Positions 9,859 through 25,174 of a stretch of 33,861 bases of DNA are shown here, piece by piece; position 1 is the first letter of the stretch, and every line of letters starts with the position of its first letter. Both the position numbers and the translations under genes were made by a program. The notes below the pieces were generated by a model. It saw only the letters and a program-made list of their open reading frames with translations, made no database searches and was not told the DNA's origin. This DNA is from Plantago elongata (Eukaryota > Streptophyta > Magnoliopsida > Lamiales > Plantaginaceae). The stretch lies in NCBI GenBank assembly GCA_036897095.1, contig JAYMSP010001287.1, forward strand, positions 1 through 33,861. The letters run 5' to 3'.

Positions 9859-10185
9859 CGGCTCGTGAGCTCGAAAACTAACAAAGTTGGAATGTATTTG
9901 GATGATGAGTATGATGAATTCTCAATTTTTGTAGCATTCGTCTTCAAATTCATTCGTTTTAGGGATTGTGTTTGTACTACTTGTTTTATCAGTTGTACAT
10001 TGCGTTATTTTGTATCTAGTTTAAACTTTCCTACTTGTGTTATTTCATATCTTTCTCAACGCGAACAATCGGATACATCAAGAACTATTGCATTTCTTTT
10101 TCAAGTGGCATTCTCTGCTTGCAAAGCTTTGCATCAATGTTTTTGCCATCCAGCCTGTCCACTGCAACTGCAGAGACTTTACTGA

Positions 10186-10687
10186 ATGGCCTCTGGCCAG
10201 TGGTGGATGTAGGCCAGGTCGAGGGGTCACTCGCCCCAGCTCAACTTCCCTACGCCTCTCAACTACTGTTAAAAAAGATTATGGTGGATGTTGAATGCAA
10301 TAGTATGTGCACGTCCAAGCCCTGATACATATGTTAAAAAGCAAGTTTTTCACTTGTTGCTCATTATAGTCTAGGTAAGATTGACCCGTCATATTAGGAG
10401 TAGGCCTTCCTCAAAATCGAGGTTCATCTTCGGCCATAGGTTTAACCTCTCTTGAAATCCATAGGATCTTGCTTTCAAGATTTTGATGAGCCTGGGTAAT
10501 TGCCTTCCAGATTGCATGCAAAAGGTTCACATATTGTTGCGGGAATAAGATAACTGTACAGAACTTTTCAGTCTGATAACCGGAACAAACTACACAGAAG
10601 CTAATCCATTACACATGTTCAGTATCTCACTCTCTTCAACTCATAAATACAGTTACAATATCCCTTCACCCTCATTCAATCAGATTA
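10186..10687. other. Convergent intergenic gap
   Basis: About 500 bp between the end of the AP-3 beta relic's open frame and the stop of the kinase gene on the other strand. It would hold the 3' untranslated region and poly(A) site of the kinase on the minus strand. A GC-richer patch near 10195-10255 (GTGGTGGATGTAGGCC, GTCACTCGCCCC) stands out from the surroundings and may be a transposon scrap, but I cannot classify it. Confidence 0.4.
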
Positions 10688-13200
10688 CTAATGAGAAGGT
10701 CTCGGATATGAACTAGCCTTCCTGATCGAAACTTGCCCCTGATGCTTCCGAGTTTCTTCAGTTTTAATGCTTCCTGTATCTTGAAGTTGCTCCAATGCTT
10801 TCACTACTTCAACCATTGTGGGACGGAATTTTGGTTCCATTGCCAGGCATCTAACAGCAAGAGTTGCTGCCTTGAGGGCACTCTTAGGCGAATATTGGCC
10901 TTCTATACGGGCATCCATTACTCGAAGTACTCGACGCTTGCTGGCAAGGTAAGGCCTGGCCCAGTCAATTAGATTATGTTCTCCATGGGGACGGTTCTTG
11001 TCCAGAACACGTCTCCCTGTTAACATCTCAAGAAGAACCACCCCAAAACTATACACGTCACTTCTTGCCGTCAGATGGCCTGCAATGAAAGCGAACAAAA
11101 CATGTTGGAGCTTGGAGTACAGATTGCAAAAATTATACTAGATCACCAAGTAGAAACATAAAACGTTTAAGTGCGAAATAACAACTGGTTTACATGGTTC
11201 AGCGATGTGTCTACCATAGTCCACACCCGTGGCAATAGCAAAAAATGAATGGAAGATATCGGCTCTTCAACATATAATACAGGCCAAACACTTTGAGGTT
11301 GAAAGAATGGAAAAAGAAAACAAAACAAAGTTACTACGTACAGAGGACTGAAATATCTGAATCGAAATACAAAAACTAAATGGATTTTTCTCAATGGATT
11401 TTTCTCATTTAATCATGAACATAGAAGGCCAAATTAATTCAAAAAAATGTAAGCTGATTGAGAAACTTTGATGAATACTCCTACAAATTATATTAGTTGG
11501 GAAGACTATTATGTACCTGTGGCCATATACTCTGGTGCCGCGTAACCATAGGTACCCATGACTCTTGTAGATACATGGCTTTTACCATCCATTGGACCAT
11601 CCTTGGCCAACCCAAAATCAGAAAGCTTTGCGTTGTAGCTCTGTCAATCCATCAGCTGAGTTTGTAAGAAATTGTACATGGTGACATCAATATTTATTCA
11701 GAGAAATAAGGCTCCAGATCCTTTCGACTTACCCCATCGAGCAAGATATTAGACGACTTAAAGTCACGATATATCACTTTGGCTTCTGGACTGTGAAGAT
11801 AAGCAAGTCCTTGAGCTGCACCAAGAGCGACCTTCATCCGCAGGTTCCAAGATAGTGGCTGGAAATGAGATGTTCCTGGTCAAACAAATCAAATGAGGCT
11901 TATATTAGTCCGTATAACTGATTTCATTCGAATTAGATTATGAGATGCTGAATCAAAACTTACTCCTGAACAAATGATTCTCTAAGCTGCCGCGTGGCAT
12001 GAACTCGTACACCAGAAGTCTGTGTTCGTCCTCTAAGCAATAACCAACCAATTTCACTAAATTAGGATGGTATAGCTGCCCCAGGTAATTGATTTCAGTC
12101 TGGAATTCAACAATGTACACAAGTAAGTTACTGTCAAGAGATATCTAGAAGACTAGAACTAGCATCCTATCATGATCTGCTAAATTGAGCATAAGTAGGG
12201 CCAACTTCAATTCACTTAAGTCTAGATCTGCTTTAGCAAATAGCAATCCATTATGAAACATTAGAAAGCGGATGCAAATCTCTTGATTAGGTAATATTGA
12301 ATGGCCATGTTACTTACCAACCATTCTTTGTGACCTTGAAGTCCTTCTTGGTTCAATCTCTTCACGGCTATAACTGTTCCAGTTCCTGGCTTGGCAGCTT
12401 TAAATGTATTTTCATCTATCCACCCTTTGAAGACGCATCCAAAACCACCTTCCCCTAACACACTATCGGGACGGAAGTTCCTTGTGGCTATTCTGAGATC
12501 ATTAAATGCAAAGCTCTTCAAACACCCCGAGTCCAAAATTTCAGTTCCGCCTCGTGGAGTCAGTGGAGCCGAGGCAGACGAACGCCTACTGCTCGTGTCT
12601 CTTCCATCATACGCATTTGTTCCTGTAATGGCATGTCATATTAGTCAGACATTTTCTTGCCTTTCTGATATCAAATCACAATCTGAACATATCAGGCAAC
12701 TTGGTAAGATTTGACCAGATTATCATTGATGAACATACAATTTCCAACTATCTATCACAAATTCACTTAATGGAAGTATTACATTTGCTAAAGCAACTAG
12801 ATCCCAAAATTAGTTTCTTACATTGATCCAATCACAGAAGTACTCAAGTGAAGAAATTTACTAAAACAAGCAGGCTCCAATCTATGACCTTTTTCCAGAA
12901 CTAATGAACTCAAATATCTCAGGTATATAAAAATGAGCTCAAAAGAGTAATCTTTACAAAAAAAATCATTCAAAGCTACTCAACAGAAAAACCCAGAAGA
13001 AAAATTGAAATACTCACATGCATAACAATGTGCAAATAACCATAACTGGTAGTCTGGTACTGGTACAAATCAAGCAAACCATCAAGAACAGAGATAAACA
13101 CTAAAAATCCAATCTTTTTCCAAAAAAAATAAAGTTTCAAGAAACTACCTTCACGGCGAGGACTATCAGCTCGAATTCGAACACTGCAGCAAGAACCCAT
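10688..13200 (-). CDS. Receptor-like cytoplasmic kinase, subfamily VII (PBS1-like/PBL type)
   Basis: Six exons on the minus strand, in transcript order: 13149-13200, 12318-12622, 12099-11964, 11875-11733, 11640-11517 and 11079-10688. All have GT-AG borders and join in frame to 383 residues, the usual size. The N-terminus MGSCCS has Gly2 for N-myristoylation and Cys4/Cys5 for S-acylation, so it should sit at the plasma membrane. The kinase domain has the glycine loop GEGGFG (74-79), Lys105, a YRD catalytic loop with Asp202 (Tyr in place of the usual His, normal for this subfamily), DFG 220-222 and APE 247-249, with an intact activation segment ([17 protein letters not shown]). The C-terminus ends in YPRPS, a feature I recall from PBL9/PBL10/PBL11-like proteins. 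Family members relay signals from cell-surface immune and growth receptors. The exact orthologue (PBL1/BIK1 versus PBL9-11) cannot be settled by eye. The gene appears intact. Confidence 0.95.
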
Positions 13201-13480
13201 ATATGAGAACTCAACCCAGCCAAGAAAATTCTCTGAACCTCAATATTCTTGATGTAAATCAACAAGAGGAGAAGAGAGTGACAAGGAGAAAAGAGAAGAA
13301 AGAAACTTTATGATGAATGCAACAGTTAGTTTGGTAAAGAAAGGTCCAAACTTGAACAACACCAACAACAGGTCAAGAAACCAGATGATCACAATCCGAG
13401 GTGTGAATGAATTTAGTAATGATAAGGAAAATGGTATGGAGAAATATGTATATTAAATAGCACTGTAGTGTAGTATTTAT
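13201..13480 (-). promoter_or_regulatory. 5' untranslated region and probable core promoter of the RLCK gene
   Basis: On the minus strand, a purine/pyrimidine-biased leader rich in CTTCTCCTCTTG-like sequence (13255-13310 read in reverse) precedes the ATG, as is common in plant 5' leaders. A TATTTAATATACATA segment (about 13446-13460) is a plausible TATA region, putting transcription start near 13420. No experimental support; placement is inference. Confidence 0.3.
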
Positions 13481-14382
13481 TGATGACAAGAGGTTGGATT
13501 CTTTTACGTTTGTTTGGTTGGAATTCACGAGAAACTGAGCTCTGTGTATTTTTCAATTGCTTTATGAGCAAGGCCAAACCAAAGGGCTGACTTTTCTTCT
13601 TCTTCATCATTCATTTCATTCATTCATATAGAAGACGATTAACATTAGAAGTTGTACAGTGGTCAAATGTGTTCTTTTCTTGCAACTAGTTTGAACTTTG
13701 AAGGTGAACACTCTGTGTACTTTTGTCTTTATGCATGTTAATATGGGGCACAATGACAATTAAATTAGAGACCTTAATCCTTATCTCCTCCTTTTTAGTT
13801 TTCGAAGAGGCCGGATCTTTCCGGTGCACAAAGATATGAGTAGAGGGTGTAGTGGGAGAAACCGGCATCAAATAAACCTTCTTTTTGTAAGGTGGTTAAA
13901 TAAAGTTTATGTAAAGTTTTATGGGCTTTTTGCTTATTCAAAGTGTTAATAATTATAAAATGATGAAAATTTAATGAAATGAAGATCTAGTTAATGAGAT
14001 TATACTGCAACTTAGGCAGGTCAAATTAGTCTTGAGAAAGATAAGTGAAAGATGTGCTAATTAAACAGAGAGAAGTGTTCTCTTCCTCATTTGTTTCATT
14101 TTACATTCCATAAACAGATGACACCTAACATATATTTAATAGTATATTATTGTTGTTTTGCTTCTTTAGTGGAAACTGGAAAGGAGTTTATTAAGTGGAG
14201 TCATTTGTCATAATCGGAGGAAAAAGATACATAAACTACCCGAGTATTTGCTTACATATTCGAGTTGAATTCTCTTAATATTATGTTCGTTTCGTGTATA
14301 AAATATAAAAATTCAATTTAAATAAAATTATTCAATGTAACCAATCGTTTTCAATTTTCATTGTTAATTGGGAAAACTATTA

Positions 14383-14528
14383 AGGGGCTGATTGGTATAG
14401 AATTTGAATGTAAATTTTGGTGAAATTGTGTTTTAAATGAAATTGAAATGAAATATTTAAAGTATATTTTAGGCCAATTCAATATTCATCGAGTAAAATT
14501 AAATATTTAAATGCTATTTCAAACGACC
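14383..14528 (+). mobile_element. MITE family R1, copy 3
   Basis: From AGGGGCTGATTGGTATAGAA to CAAACGACCTT (inverted AAGGTCGTTTG), flanked by TTA on the left and AA on the right, consistent with a TTA/TAA-type target site. The core TTTAAAGTATATTTTAGGCC then CAATATTCATCGAG closely matches copy 1 at 2173-2330. Non-coding, about 146 bp. Confidence 0.6.
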
Positions 14529-16580
14529 TTAAACTTTTTTAATACTGTGTTTTCTGGTAAAATTGGGCAGGTTTTGATCTACAGAGATAAAGAAAAGACA
14601 GCAATGCGATGTCATCTTTAGTGTAAATTCTCAATATATAATCATTACATACGAGACAAAAAGTATCTTTAATTAGTTTGGCATAAGATCATTCCTCACT
14701 TGACTTTTAGCTTATGCTAGTATTTGATATCAATATATTATAGGTTATCACATGTAAAAATATTAGTAGTATATTATTATACTTAAAAGTAGTTAACTAG
14801 CCAGTTGATGTTTACAGTTTAATTACCTCATCTAATGTTGACCATCTCCGCGATAATTCACCGTCACAACCTAGCCAATTAGCCAAAGGACACATCTCTT
14901 TCCATTTATTAATCATAATTAATCATAACATAATTATAGTTAAGAAAACGTGAGCTCATAATCATTAAAAAACGGGACAGCACAACACTGTACAAAGTTG
15001 TCCCAATAAATTTTGATTAGTACACGACACATGATATTGGACTTCAAGGGAAAACCACTCATGCGTTCACATATGACGTAATTAATGATGTTATCTTATC
15101 TCATCTCACGCTTAGTAAAACTAAAACTTAAAATAAATAAGCTACGTTAAATAAATAAGATACGTCAAAAGTTAATAAAATTTATAAAGTATACTTGTGT
15201 AAAATAACATTTTTTTAATTATCTTCTATCGAGTTAGAACATAGATAATTTATTATTTAGTTTATAAATGAAATACTATATTTAACTATTTATTGAATGT
15301 GTACTGGTTTATTAAAAATAATTAATATGTACATTATACGAAATAGATGGAGTATACTAATCATATTAAAGGTCAGGCATATAATGATTGATCTAATAAA
15401 GAACACATATGTTAGGTATGATCACACCTGAATTATAATCCTATCATCAGAAGAAAACATTTCCTCATACAAAAATGTCGTGACATTTTATTCATCACTT
15501 AACGTACGGAATAATTAAGAACGTCGTTAACAACATCAGTTTAATAAAACAGAATACTAATTAAATGCTCAGTTCACTGTAAAGTCAATCATAATCCACA
15601 AAATACATGCACCTATAGTTCTATACATGCGTCCCTTTTATAAAAGAGAAATTAAAAATTATAATAGGACCCATTACAATAAATTGAAACTGGAGATTAA
15701 GAAGTCAACACATCTTGACAGGTATGGCATTGAGAAAATAGACTTGAACAATTAATATTGGGGGATGTATCTAGTCCGAAAGCCACAGATGGTCTAGGGT
15801 ATGGTACGGTATTAAATTTTCGTAGAGTTTATAGAGATTGAAGATTGAAATGATATTTGTATTATAAGATACATATAAATGATGATACGTATAAAGACAT
15901 TTCTTGCATTGTTGATGTAATTGAGTCTGACTATCAAAACCAATTCGAAAAAACCGTACCACCTCCAAGGATTCAGTATTAATTGATTAGTGGTAAGGTA
16001 TAAGTTTATACAACTAATAATTATGGTGGAAAAGGCTTTTCGTATGATTTGAGATGGGCACGGGTTAATTTTATACAAATCCGCCACTGGTATTTTATAT
16101 GCATGCATTATGATCCACTTGAAGTCTTGAATAGTCACAAGACTCACAGCATAATACCAAAGAATATGACCCTCTTACTTATCACATATTCACATTGAGA
16201 TCTTTTTTCTGGTACTTTTACACATACAAAGATTTTGTAAATGTGAAAGCGTAGTTTTTTTCTATGTTTCTTTCTTTCCTTTAAAGAGAGCCTCACATTG
16301 GTTGGTAGTTGCTTGACCTAAGAATAATCAACAATATCTAAAACGCCTCACGGATGAATGCCAAAGTCATCATGAAAATTAATCCTACAACTTTATTCTA
16401 GAATGTGATCTCTATTTTCTTTTACATACTCAGCATCTTCGACTTTTACAAGATTATTTTTGAAACTCGACTAGTTTAATTTGAATAGCATTCGATTCAT
16501 TGTTTAAAAAAAATCACACCCCACTACTTCGTATAAGATGTGAGCAATACGATACTGTATTTTTCAACCTAAATTAATAT

Positions 16581-16715
16581 TGTGTTCTCTTCACCTGAAA
16601 ATCACTTCAATTTAGTTCAATCCAGTTTAGTTCAACTCGATTTTGTTATAATTTATACATATACTTCACAATTCAATTCAATTCAGTTAAATTCAGTTCA
16701 ATCAAATTCAGTCCA
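16581..16715 (+). mobile_element. Dispersed repeat family R2, copy 3
   Basis: Starts TGTGTTCTCTTCACCTGAAA and runs through TTTAGTTCAATCCAGTTTAG, then GTTCAACTCGATTTTGTTAT, then AATTCAGTTCAAT-type units. The block order is the same as copy 1 (1755-1900). Confidence 0.55.
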
Positions 16716-17170
16716 GTGTATTAAATCTAATACAACCTAAACCTAATAATATGCAGATGTAAATTTGAGCAATCATGCATTTGTGGAAGCCATTAAAAAG
16801 GTCTGGACCAGGCATTTTGTGGGTAATGAGAGGTGGCCCAATAAACCATCAAACATGCTCTTTCTTTTTTGTGATGGAGAAAAAGCAAAGCTCAACTCAT
16901 TGTCCACTTCTTAAGATGAACTATAAAGGGGCCACAAGTGAAAAGTACCAAAAAAGGTGAAAATAGAAATCATCTTTAAGAAATTCCACTTGATGAAAGG
17001 GGAGAACTATAATATCCACAAATCACACTACCATTATCCCATGCATCTACTGCAACTGGGATTCTAGATTTCTAGGGGCTTGTTTTGGCTTCAAGAGGTA
17101 TCTAATAAGTAGGTTCAAGCCATTCACGGGATGATGATACATGTTGAGGTCCCTTGCTCCGTAATCCTTT

Positions 17171-17385
17171 TGACATAAATTCGGAGAAGATTCGGGTAAC
17201 AGGTACAAGGTATAAATGGAAACAGAAATTGGGGTCGTAATTGATGAAGAAACCGGCCCATGGAGAGGGTCACATACAGGACGCTTACTCCATGACATAA
17301 ATTCATAGCAGATTCAGGATAACAGGTACAAGGTATAAATGAAAAGGGAAACTTCTGTAATGAATGAGAGAACAGGGCAGTGGTA
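17171..17385. repeat. Diverged tandem duplication (period about 122 bp) downstream of TPI
   Basis: TGACATAAATTC, then AACAGGTACAAGGTATAAAT, occur at 17171-17217 and again at 17293-17339. The segment GAAACCGGCCCATGGAG at about 17252 recurs near 17637, immediately beyond the TPI stop (minus strand), so the duplicated material may derive from the TPI 3' untranslated region. The copies differ at many positions. Confidence 0.6.
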
Positions 17386-17704
17386 ACAACTGTAAAATCT
17401 TTACGACTTCAGTGCCGAACATGGCATGCAATTTTATTGTGAGATCATTGGTGCCAAAAAATCCAGTTAAGCATAAATATTTCCAGTGAAGGACCAAGTT
17501 ACTCAATTGTTTATCAGAGATACTGGTCCGAAGTTCAGAACTGAAAAATATCATCGTATTCTGAAATTTATTGATACATAATATCAAAGACGATATCTAG
17601 GTGCAAGTAAAACTCCATAATTGACTAGTGTACAGAAACCGGCCCATGGAGGTCGCGCATCACCCCTCATGCTAGAGCTTCACCAAACAAAACTGGAAGC
17701 GAAC

Positions 17705-21126
<3,422 letters not shown>

Positions 21127-21235
21127 TTTTTGTGTGTTTCTGATAGAACGATGATCACGAGAATGAATTGTCGAACAAGAAAGGAGTCTTTAGCTGTGTG
21201 GGTAGTGAACGAGTGAGTGAGGTTTTTTTATATGA
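21127..21235 (-). promoter_or_regulatory. TPI 5' untranslated region and TATA box
   Basis: On the minus strand a TATAAAA (21226-21232) lies about 100 nt before the TPI ATG, which would place the transcription start near 21195-21200 with a leader of about 70 nt. Upstream, an imperfect palindrome (CTAACGCCGT ... ACGGCCGTTAG, 21367-21391) lies about 135-160 bp before the TATA box; its role is unknown. Confidence 0.5.
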
Positions 21236-22160
21236 TAGTGAATGGATATTTTCCTCAATTAAAAATGGATAGTATTTGCTGAACAAGTAATATTTGAATT
21301 GTCGATGATGCCCTTGTGAGGAGATGATGATGGAATATCCCATATTCCCATTCGTGAAAGTCAGGGCTAACGCCGTCAGAACGGCCGTTAGGGGAATACT
21401 ATGGGCGCACGCGAGAGAGCATTATTTTTGTTTAAATTAATGACTTCTCACTTTTTTATTAAATCAAAAATTTCAAGACCCCTCATTTTTATCGATTCTT
21501 GAAAACGAACTAACTTTTTGAAATATTAACAAAGATTATGTTCATATAAATTATATACTAGCCTAGTATGGTTTTCTTCTAATCCTGTGTATAAAAATTA
21601 TGCATTTTACTAAAAAGTGTTAATAAAATATGATTGATAGTCGATAATTAATTTATTAAGCTTGTATGAAAAGTTTATACAAATAATCTAGTCGAATAAC
21701 ATCAACTAAGCAAACATCACATATCAAACATAACAAAATGATAATCTATTAATCTGGATGGAGTATTAGAATATGTATTGTGACATTTCACATCCATTAA
21801 AAGTTGCGAGATAAATATTAAACAAAATGAATGTCAAATGTAGACCACAACGTTGTCAAACATGATATAATTTCGGTTCATCATTTTTAATAGTAAAAAT
21901 GTGCAGGCTTCGAAAACATACGAACATCATTATACCAATGACACTAGATATGCTATTCACCAGTAACCATTGGGTTATTATATTATATATTAATTGACCA
22001 AATGATTCATAACTTGAATTTAATTATGTGATTGAAAATCAAGTGTATGTGATACGTGATTAAAATGTCGGACGATTTTTTTTCTAAGTGTTTCTAATTC
22101 GACTTTTTTGATTTAAATTGCATAAAATATGATGTATGTTAGCTAGTGGATCCAATATTG
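21236..22160. other. Divergent spacer between TPI and eL37
   Basis: AT-rich, no gene. A fragment GGATGGAGTATTAGAA near 21757-21772 resembles a Stowaway-type end without a visible partner. Apart from the palindrome near 21367-21391, I see nothing else of note. Confidence 0.5.
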
Positions 22161-22170
22161 GGTTTTGTAT

Positions 22171-22318
22171 TGGGCTGGGCTGGTTAATCAGTTCCGAAAA
22201 TTTGACCCCATCTTTTGATGTCCAGGTCCATATATATATAGGTCGACCCACACAGCCAATCAACCTAGGTTTACATAAGTCTGCATCAACCGAGGTTACA
22301 GAAGCCGGCAGCAACGCA
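22171..22318 (+). promoter_or_regulatory. eL37 promoter: tandem site II elements and TATA box
   Basis: TGGGCTGGGCT (22171-22181) contains two overlapping TGGGCT site II elements, recognised in plants by TCP-type factors and enriched in ribosomal protein and growth-related promoters. A perfect TATATATATA (22231-22240) follows about 50 bp downstream, predicting transcription start near 22265-22275 and a 5' leader of about 45-55 nt before the ATG at 22319. Confidence 0.6.
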
Positions 22319-23468
<1,150 letters not shown>

Positions 23469-24190
23469 GAACCTTGAGAAGGCTAATCTTGATTTTACCT
23501 TTATTGTTCACTTGAATCTCTTGAGAGATACATGGAGTTTTGTTTTGTTTTGATTATGTATCTTGATGTACTCCAAATGGCATTTGTTTACAGATATGAA
23601 GAACATCCCCTATTTCCTTTTAATATTTCTTCTGTCTCAAAAACTTCTTTAGATTGCTGAATGATTTGTGAGTTGAGCAGATTTTAGGTTTAAACTTGAA
23701 AGAAACCTAAATTTAATTCTCAAGAAAGTTTCTTGAAATTTATTGTTGAAATCAATTATTCTTTTAACAATTGACTTAATATGATCAATTGGCTAAGGTC
23801 CATGATCAAGTTATTTATCGTAGTTGCAAATTTGCGAGTAACACGAATTCTACACATACGTTGATATGCTGACAGACTCACTTCTCTTGAAATCACCAAC
23901 ACCTAAGAATGTTGATGTTTAGGATGCCAAATGAGGTGAGCTATAGTAGCCTCATAGGTGTGTAAGGTTCTGTTTCCTTTAGTAATGTAAATTGAATATA
24001 ACTGATTCTGTTTGCAGTTTAATAACAAATAAAGATAGACTTAATGGAGCTTAATGAATCTATAGCCTTAACTGTTCAATAAGTTGTTAGATAAATAGAA
24101 CGTAGCATAACTGGACATTGTACTCAACATAGGACCAACAGTGCCCATAAGACGGTTAAAGGCAAAGCTAAAATCCTGCTTATGTACAAA
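23469..24190. other. eL37 3' flank and spacer
   Basis: Contains the eL37 3' untranslated region (T-rich, likely poly(A) sites between about 23560 and 23640) and then ordinary AT-rich sequence. I see no gene or clear repeat here. Confidence 0.5.
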
Positions 24191-24770
24191 TAGATGTTCT
24201 TAGACCCTTCACAATGGTGACGAGCCGCGCGTCATTATTTTTCTCCAGTGGTGGCGCGTCGTCACCACGTCATCAAAATTTTTAATTATTTTTAATTATT
24301 TTTTAATTTTAATTTACATATTATTCATATTATAAGAGTGCTTAGATGTTGAAAATAATGAAATTGTATTGTTTTAAGTCGTTTATAATTTATTTAAGGT
24401 TTAAAATTAAAAAAAAATATTTTGTTAAAAATATATTTAATATATTATAATAGTGTTTAGAAGTCGAAATTAATAAAATTGAATTATTAGAGTTTTTTTA
24501 CAATTTTAAGTTTAATTGAGAGAGAAAATGAGTGTGAGATTGAATGATCCAAAAATAATCGAGAGTGGTCTCTATTCGTAGATCTCGAAGAGACGAATTC
24601 GTTGGTAATTTTTATATATTTTTAACATATATATATTTTTAGTTATTCGCGTTTAAAATTGAAAAAAATATAAAAAAACAAAATAGAAAAAAAAATCAAA
24701 CAGCACGTGGCAGCAGCCAATGAGCGAGGCGCCGTGCCAGGCGCCATTTGCGCCGTGGCACGGCGTGTTC
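24191..24770. mobile_element. Possible MITE with GC-rich ends and AT-rich middle
   Basis: A GC-rich left end (CACAATGGTGACGAGCCGCG near 24210) and a GC-rich right end (24721-24764) flank about 450 bp of very AT-rich, low-complexity DNA. The right end can form an imperfect hairpin: GCCGTGCCAGGCGCC pairs with GCGCCGTGGCACGGC around a four-base loop. The contrast in composition and position of GC-rich ends suggests an inserted non-autonomous element, but matching terminal repeats are not obvious. Confidence 0.3.
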
Positions 24771-25085
24771 TTGGTCTAGCAAGCTGACAAGTTTGGGCAA
24801 AGGTTCTTTTCACAAAATATATTCCTACTTAAAAAATATTATTTACTTACGATATCTTTTGAGTCCTCCTTCAACATATGTAAAATATCATATATTCATT
24901 GAGAAAACTACGACAATTGTAGTTCCTACACATCTAGTTTGGTCTAGCAAGCCGACAAGTTGGGCAAAGATTCTTTTCGCAAAATATATTTCTACTTAAA
25001 ATATATTATTGATGTATAATAATTTTTAAGTCCTCTTCGACAGATTTTAAATATTCATTGAGAAAACTACAACAATTATTGTTAA
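24771..25085 (+). repeat. 168-bp tandem duplication, two diverged copies
   Basis: GGTCTAGCAAGC(T/C)GACAAGTT starts at 24773 and again at 24941. Both are followed by TTCTTTTC(A/G)CAAAATATAT, TAAGTCCTC or GAGTCCTCC segments, and ATTCATTGAGAAAACTAC. The period is 168 bp, with small indels. Non-coding. Confidence 0.8.
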
Positions 25086-25174
25086 TGAATTGCATGAAAT
25101 TATTTTTATTTTAAGCTATACTCATTGAACAATTTATTACAATCTATTTTTTACTTTATCAAATTTATGTATTA

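Larger units (their letters stand above)
7178..10185 (+). pseudogene. AP-3 complex subunit beta (PAT2-like) pseudogene with internal deletions
   Basis: In plants this protein is the large beta subunit of the AP-3 adaptor, which sorts cargo to the vacuole. Recognisable pieces in order: 7178-7393 (start MLTQFGATADSLSKAS, then DDPDDVSIAPLLDSKF); 7667-7742 (VVKNVASQTLEVKKLVYLYL); 7799-7920 (DPDQMFAADTVAAIGLCAKR); 8023-8131 (to THEK); 8830-9030 (RSLDSI to IINACVK); and 9376-9618 (RFYLPGSLSQIVLHAAPGYE), followed by an acidic Ser-rich segment. Compared with the recalled full-length protein of more than 1,100 residues, the several hundred residues between the second and third pieces are missing. About 50 residues are lost near 9484, and the C-terminal domain is absent. 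A TGA at 9619-9621 interrupts the frame, which then stays open to 10183. The 8131/8830 junction is out of frame. Retained introns argue for an old gene or DNA-level duplicate, not a retrocopy. Identity of the family is firm; transcription is unknown. Confidence 0.85.
13481..16985. other. AT-rich intergenic region between the kinase and TPI genes
   Basis: No gene is supportable. Short open frames (for example minus strand near 15771-16147 and plus strand 16775-16960) lack family resemblance or neighbouring exons. It holds R1 copy 3 and R2 copy 3. A fragment AAATAGATGGAGTA near 15340-15353 looks like one end of a Stowaway-type MITE, but I could not find its partner end. Confidence 0.5.

Noticed and set aside
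9865-10185. A separate small gene starting at ATG 9889 or nearby
   Set aside because: It is in the same frame as the AP-3 beta relic and continues its acidic region past the TGA, so it is leftover frame.
16775-16960. A 61-residue gene (starting MHLWKPLKRSG)
   Set aside because: No homology recognised, no promoter or neighbouring exon, and typical of chance frames of this size.
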